17,624 nucleotides of DNA, taken from the NCBI GenBank assembly GCA_023428065.1, contig JAEYZI010000009.1, positions 1 to 17,624 on the forward strand, given 5' to 3'. This document shows positions 14,401 to 17,624 of this stretch, one piece after another. The notes beneath the pieces are model-generated. The model had not been told where the DNA came from. It did no database searches and saw nothing but the letters and a program-made list of their open reading frames with translations. Source of the DNA: Actinomycetes bacterium (GTDB lineage Bacteria > Actinomycetota > Actinomycetes > Actinomycetales > Microbacteriaceae). Position numbers and translations under genes: made by a program. How positions within the stretch are numbered: the first letter of the stretch is position 1; every line of letters starts with the position of its first letter.

Positions 14401-15054
14401 ATGGCCGCAACCACTCTCGACGTCGTCGACCCGAAGGGTAAGAAGGCCGGTTCGGTCGAGCTGCCCGGCGCGATCTTCGACGTGCAGACCAACGTCCCCC
14501 TCATCCACCAGGTCGTGACCGCCCAGCTCGCCGCCGCGCGCCAGGGCACGCACAAGACCAAGGGCCGTGGTGAGGTCTCCGGCGCCGGCCGCAAGCCGTT
14601 CAAGCAGAAGGGCACCGGTCGCAGCCGTCAGGGCTCGATCCGCGCCCCCGAGCACACGGGCGGTGGCATCGTCCACGGGCCGGTGCCGCGCGACTACTCG
14701 CAGCGCACCCCCAAGAAGATGATCGCCGCGGCTCTGCTCGGCGTGCTCTCCGACCGCGCCCGCGGCGAGCGCATCCACGTCGTCTCGGGCTTCGGAACCG
14801 ACGTCCCGTCGACCAAGGCCGCGACCGAGGTGCTCACGGCTCTCGGTGCCACGAAGAACGTGCTCGTCGTGCTCGACCGCGACGACGAGGTCGGCGCCCT
14901 GAGCGTCCGCAACCTCGCCTACGTGCACGTGCTGTACGCCGACCAGCTCAACGCCTACGACGTCGTCGTGTCGGATGACGTCGTGTTCACCCGTGCCGCC
15001 TTCGACGCCTTCGTGGCCTCGAAGGGCGCCCAGACCGAGGAGGCTGCCCAGTGA
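14401..15054 (+). CDS. rplD: 50S ribosomal protein L4
   Basis: This 217-residue L4 binds 23S rRNA domain I and lines the exit tunnel through its extended loop, seen here as GRKPFKQKGTGRSRQGSIRA. The C-terminal half (VLVVLDRDDEVGALSVRNL, then YDVVVSDDVVFT) fits the family. In Escherichia coli L4 also represses its own operon; this has not been shown for this lineage. Its TGA overlaps the GTG start of rplW by the four-base GTGA, so the two are coupled. Confidence 0.98.
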   Translation: MAATTLDVVDPKGKKAGSVELPGAIFDVQTNVPLIHQVVTAQLAAARQGTHKTKGRGEVSGAGRKPFKQKGTGRSRQGSIRAPEHTGGGIVHGPVPRDYSQRTPKKMIAAALLGVLSDRARGERIHVVSGFGTDVPSTKAATEVLTALGATKNVLVVLDRDDEVGALSVRNLAYVHVLYADQLNAYDVVVSDDVVFTRAAFDAFVASKGAQTEEAAQ

Positions 15055-15350
15055 GCGGCTACAACAAGGACCCGCGCGACATCATCATCGCGCCGGTCGT
15101 GAGCGAGAAGAGCTACGGGCTCATCGACGAGGGCAAGTACACCTTCATCGTCGACCCGCGCTCCAACAAGACCGAGATCAAGCTGGCGATCGAGAAGATC
15201 TTCGGCGTCAAGGTCGCGTCGGTCAACACCATCAACCGCGTGGGCAAGACCCGCCGCACCCGCTTCGGCATGGGCAAGCGCAAGGACACCAAGCGCGCCA
15301 TCGTCACGCTCAAGTCCGGCTCGATCGACATCTTCACGGCTGTCGGCTAA
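15051..15350 (+). CDS. rplW: 50S ribosomal protein L23
   Basis: This 99-residue L23 sits at the polypeptide exit, where trigger factor and the signal recognition particle dock. Family motifs are DIIIAPVVSEKSYGL, YTFIVDPRSNKTEIKLAIE and KRKDTKRAIVTL. It starts with GTG 15051 overlapping the rplD stop. The matching ribosome binding site would lie within the end of rplD (GAGGAGG near 15036). Confidence 0.97.
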   Translation: MSGYNKDPRDIIIAPVVSEKSYGLIDEGKYTFIVDPRSNKTEIKLAIEKIFGVKVASVNTINRVGKTRRTRFGMGKRKDTKRAIVTLKSGSIDIFTAVG

Positions 15351-15367
15351 GGACCAGGAAGAGAATC

Positions 15368-16207
15368 ATGGCTATTCGCAAGTACAAGCCGACGACCCCG
15401 GGTCGTCGTGGCTCGTCGGTCGCCGACTTCGCGGAGATCACGCGCTCGACCCCCGAGAAGTCGCTGCTCCGTCCGCTGCACAAGACCGGTGGTCGCAACA
15501 ACACCGGTCGCATCACGACCCGTCACATCGGTGGTGGCCACAAGCGCCAGTACCGCGTCATCGACTTCCGTCGCAATGACAAGGACGGCGTGAACGCCAA
15601 GGTCGCTCACATCGAGTACGACCCCAACCGCACGGCGCGCATCGCCCTCCTCCACTTCGTGGACGGCACCAAGCGCTACATCCTGGCTCCGAACAAGCTC
15701 GCCCAGGGCGACATCGTCGAGTCGGGTGCGGGCGCGGACATCAAGCCCGGCAACAACCTGCCGCTCAAGAACATCCCCGTGGGTACGGTCATCCACGCGA
15801 TCGAGCTCAAGCCCGGTGGGGGCGCCAAGCTCGCCCGCTCGGCCGGCGCCTCGGTGCGTCTCGTCGCGAAGGACGGCCCCTACGCCCAGCTGCGTCTCCC
15901 CTCGGGTGAGATCCGCAACGTCGACCTGCGCTGCCGCGCGACGATCGGCGAGGTCGGCAACGCCGAGCAGTCGAACATCAACTGGGGTAAGGCCGGCCGC
16001 AAGCGCTGGAAGGGCGTCCGCCCGACCGTCCGCGGTGTCGCGATGAACCCGATCGACCACCCGCACGGTGGTGGTGAGGGCAAGACCTCCGGTGGTCGCC
16101 ACCCGGTCAGCCCGTGGGGTCAGCCCGAGGGCCGCACCCGTCGCCCCAACAAGGAAAGCGACAAGCTCATCGTCCGTCGTCGCACCGTCGGCAAGAAGCG
16201 CAAGTAG
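15368..16207 (+). CDS. rplB: 50S ribosomal protein L2
   Basis: This 279-residue L2 is one of the core proteins needed for subunit joining and peptidyl transfer. It begins MAIRKYKPTTPGRRGSSV. The conserved stretch NPIDHPHGGGEGKTSGGRHP contains His231, which aligns with the functionally important His229 region of Escherichia coli L2. ATG 15368 follows AGGAAGAG. The same frame is open further upstream through rplW but has no support there. Confidence 0.98.
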   Translation: MAIRKYKPTTPGRRGSSVADFAEITRSTPEKSLLRPLHKTGGRNNTGRITTRHIGGGHKRQYRVIDFRRNDKDGVNAKVAHIEYDPNRTARIALLHFVDGTKRYILAPNKLAQGDIVESGAGADIKPGNNLPLKNIPVGTVIHAIELKPGGGAKLARSAGASVRLVAKDGPYAQLRLPSGEIRNVDLRCRATIGEVGNAEQSNINWGKAGRKRWKGVRPTVRGVAMNPIDHPHGGGEGKTSGGRHPVSPWGQPEGRTRRPNKESDKLIVRRRTVGKKRK

Positions 16208-16219
16208 AGGTAGTAGAAG

Positions 16220-16501
16220 ATGCCGCGCAGTCTCAAGAAGGGGCCCTTCGTCGACGAGCACCTGTTCCGCAAGGTCCAGGCTCAGAACGAGGCGGGCTCG
16301 AAGAACGTGATCAAGACCTGGTCGCGCCGCTCCATGATCGTCCCGGCCATGCTCGGGCACACGATCGCCGTCCACGACGGACGCAAGCACATCCCCGTCT
16401 TCGTGACGGAGACCATGGTCGGTCACAAGCTCGGCGAGTTCGCGCCGACGCGCACCTTCCGTGGACACGAGAAGGACGACAAGAAGGGTCGTCGCCGCTG
16501 A
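16220..16501 (+). CDS. rpsS: 30S ribosomal protein S19
   Basis: This 93-residue S19 has the hallmark start MPRSLKKGPFVDEHLF and the motifs IKTWSRRSMIVPAMLGHTIAV and HKLGEFAPTRTFRGH. It forms a complex with S13 in the head of the small subunit and contacts the A-site tRNA. The short 12-base gap after rplB carries a weak AGAGGTAG ribosome binding site. Confidence 0.98.
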   Translation: MPRSLKKGPFVDEHLFRKVQAQNEAGSKNVIKTWSRRSMIVPAMLGHTIAVHDGRKHIPVFVTETMVGHKLGEFAPTRTFRGHEKDDKKGRRR

Positions 16502-16525
16502 CGCGGTGACTGAGGAGGAAGAGAA

Positions 16526-16924
16526 ATGGTGGAGTCGATCGCCCGCGTGCGACACATCCGCGTGACGCCTCAGAAGGCCCGTCGCGTCGTGGACCTCATC
16601 CGCGGCAAGCAGGCCGAGGAGGCCCTCGCGATCCTGAAGTTCGCGCCGCAGGGTGCGAGCGAGCCCGTGTACAAGCTCGTGGCGTCCGCGATCGCGAACG
16701 CCCGTGTGAAGGCGGATGCGACCAACACGTTCCTCGACGAGTCGGACCTCGTCGTGGCCCGCGCGTTCGTCGACGAGGGCACCACGCTCAAGCGGTTCCA
16801 GCCGCGAGCACAGGGCCGCGCGTTCCGCATCAACAAGCGCACGAGCCACATCACCGTCGTGCTCGCCACGCCGGACGAGCCGGTGCTCGCCGGCACGGCC
16901 GCTGCGAAGAAGGCAGGTAAGTAA
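16526..16924 (+). CDS. rplV: 50S ribosomal protein L22
   Basis: This 132-residue L22 lines the exit tunnel with its beta-hairpin. Motifs are VTPQKARRVVDLIRGKQAEEAL, ASAIANARVKADATN and RFQPRAQGRAFRINKRTSHITVV; the hairpin tip region is the known site of macrolide-resistance changes in other species, and nothing abnormal is visible. ATG 16526 has a good TGAGGAGG ribosome binding site. Its TAA shares one base with the rpsC start (TAATG). The Ala/Lys-rich tail is slightly longer than in Gram-negative L22. Confidence 0.98.
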   Translation: MVESIARVRHIRVTPQKARRVVDLIRGKQAEEALAILKFAPQGASEPVYKLVASAIANARVKADATNTFLDESDLVVARAFVDEGTTLKRFQPRAQGRAFRINKRTSHITVVLATPDEPVLAGTAAAKKAGK

Positions 16925-17624
16925 TGGGCCAGAAGGTCAACCCCTACGGCTTCCGTCTGGGCATCACCACCGACCACACGTCGCGCTGGTTCTCGGACTC
17001 GACCAAGCCCGGTCAGCGCTACGCCGACTTCGTGGCCGAGGACGTCAAGATCCGCGAGATGCTGAAGACGAAGCTCGACCGCGCAGGCGTCGCGAAGATC
17101 GAGATCGAGCGCACCCGCGACCGCGTCCGCGTGGACATCCACACGGCGCGTCCCGGCATCGTGATCGGTCGCCGCGGCGCCGAGGCCGAGCGCATCCGCT
17201 CCGACCTCGAGAAGCTCACCGGCAAGCAGATCCAGCTCAACATCCTCGAGGTCAAGAACCCCGAGGCCGAGGCCCAGCTCGTCGCTCAGGGCATCGCGGA
17301 GCAGCTCAGTGCCCGTGTCGCGTTCCGTCGCGCCATGCGCAAGGGCCTCCAGGGTGCCCAGCGCGCCGGCGCCAAGGGCGTCCGGATCCAGGTCTCGGGC
17401 CGCCTCGGCGGCGCGGAGATGAGCCGCTCGGAGTTCTACCGCGAGGGCCGCGTGCCCCTGCACACGCTCCGCGCGAACATCGACTACGGCTTCTACGAGG
17501 CCAAGACCACCTTCGGCCGCATCGGCGTGAAGGTCTGGATCTACAAGGGCGACATCACCAACAAGGAACTCGCTCGCGAGCAGGCGGCCCAGAAGTCGTC
17601 GCGCCCCGAGCGTCGTGACGGCGC
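16924..17624 (+). CDS. rpsC: 30S ribosomal protein S3 (partial, runs off the window)
   Basis: There are 233 codons from ATG 16924 with no stop before the window ends. It begins MGQKVNPYGFRLGIT, has the type 2 KH-domain loop GIVIGRRGAEAERIR and the C-terminal domain motif GVRIQVSGRLGGAEMSRSEF, then GRIGVKVWIYKGD. S3 helps form the mRNA entry site and its helicase activity. The overlap with the rplV stop suggests coupling. Confidence 0.97.
   Translation, partial: MGQKVNPYGFRLGITTDHTSRWFSDSTKPGQRYADFVAEDVKIREMLKTKLDRAGVAKIEIERTRDRVRVDIHTARPGIVIGRRGAEAERIRSDLEKLTGKQIQLNILEVKNPEAEAQLVAQGIAEQLSARVAFRRAMRKGLQGAQRAGAKGVRIQVSGRLGGAEMSRSEFYREGRVPLHTLRANIDYGFYEAKTTFGRIGVKVWIYKGDITNKELAREQAAQKSSRPERRDG

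Noticed and set aside
1..17624. tRNA, rRNA genes or a CRISPR array
   Set aside because: No cloverleaf, rRNA-like stretch or regularly spaced short repeats were found by reading both strands.

Overview
This window is about 17.6 kb of high-GC DNA. Ribosomal protein sequences, codon use and gene style point to an actinobacterium, most likely of the Microbacteriaceae; that family assignment is an inference from overall character, since no database search was possible.

The two ends are housekeeping. Positions 1-143 are the last codons of tuf (EF-Tu), closed by a strong terminator hairpin. From 13407 to the end is the start of the S10 ribosomal protein operon: rpsJ, rplC, rplD, rplW, rplB, rpsS, rplV and a partial rpsC, tightly spaced on the plus strand. 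In many bacteria tuf is followed almost directly by rpsJ. Here about 13 kb of accessory genes lies between them.

The first part of the insert (about 200-9910) is a sortase-assembled pilus locus split in two. A large secreted adhesin or tip protein (346-3684; SdrD_B-like domains, a probable beta-propeller, DUF5979-like repeats, LPFAG sorting signal) comes first. The major pilin (7298-8914; signal peptide, YPKN pilin motif, E box, LPFTG) and a class C pilin-polymerising sortase (8980-9909) follow 3.6 kb downstream. Between them, on the minus strand, are three genes joined by ATGA overlaps: a beta-helix lipoprotein, an unknown lipoprotein and a Tat-exported DyP-type peroxidase. All three products should act outside the membrane.

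The adhesin and pilin genes carry closely similar 5' leaders. Each has a TAnAAT -10 box, then 18-19 bases later a roughly 60-base conserved block rich in ACCCGA. This suggests shared control of two physically separate transcripts. A 17-bp hairpin lies between the pilin and sortase genes and probably lowers sortase expression.

The second part of the insert (9973-13013) holds a bacterial topoisomerase IB, an EamA-family membrane transporter and an AbiEi/DUF559-type protein. The last gene lies between two copies of a 60-bp palindromic repeat in the same orientation (58/60 identical), each placed at the stop codon of the preceding gene. A probable S10-operon promoter and a leader of about 270 bases with two perfect hairpins follow.
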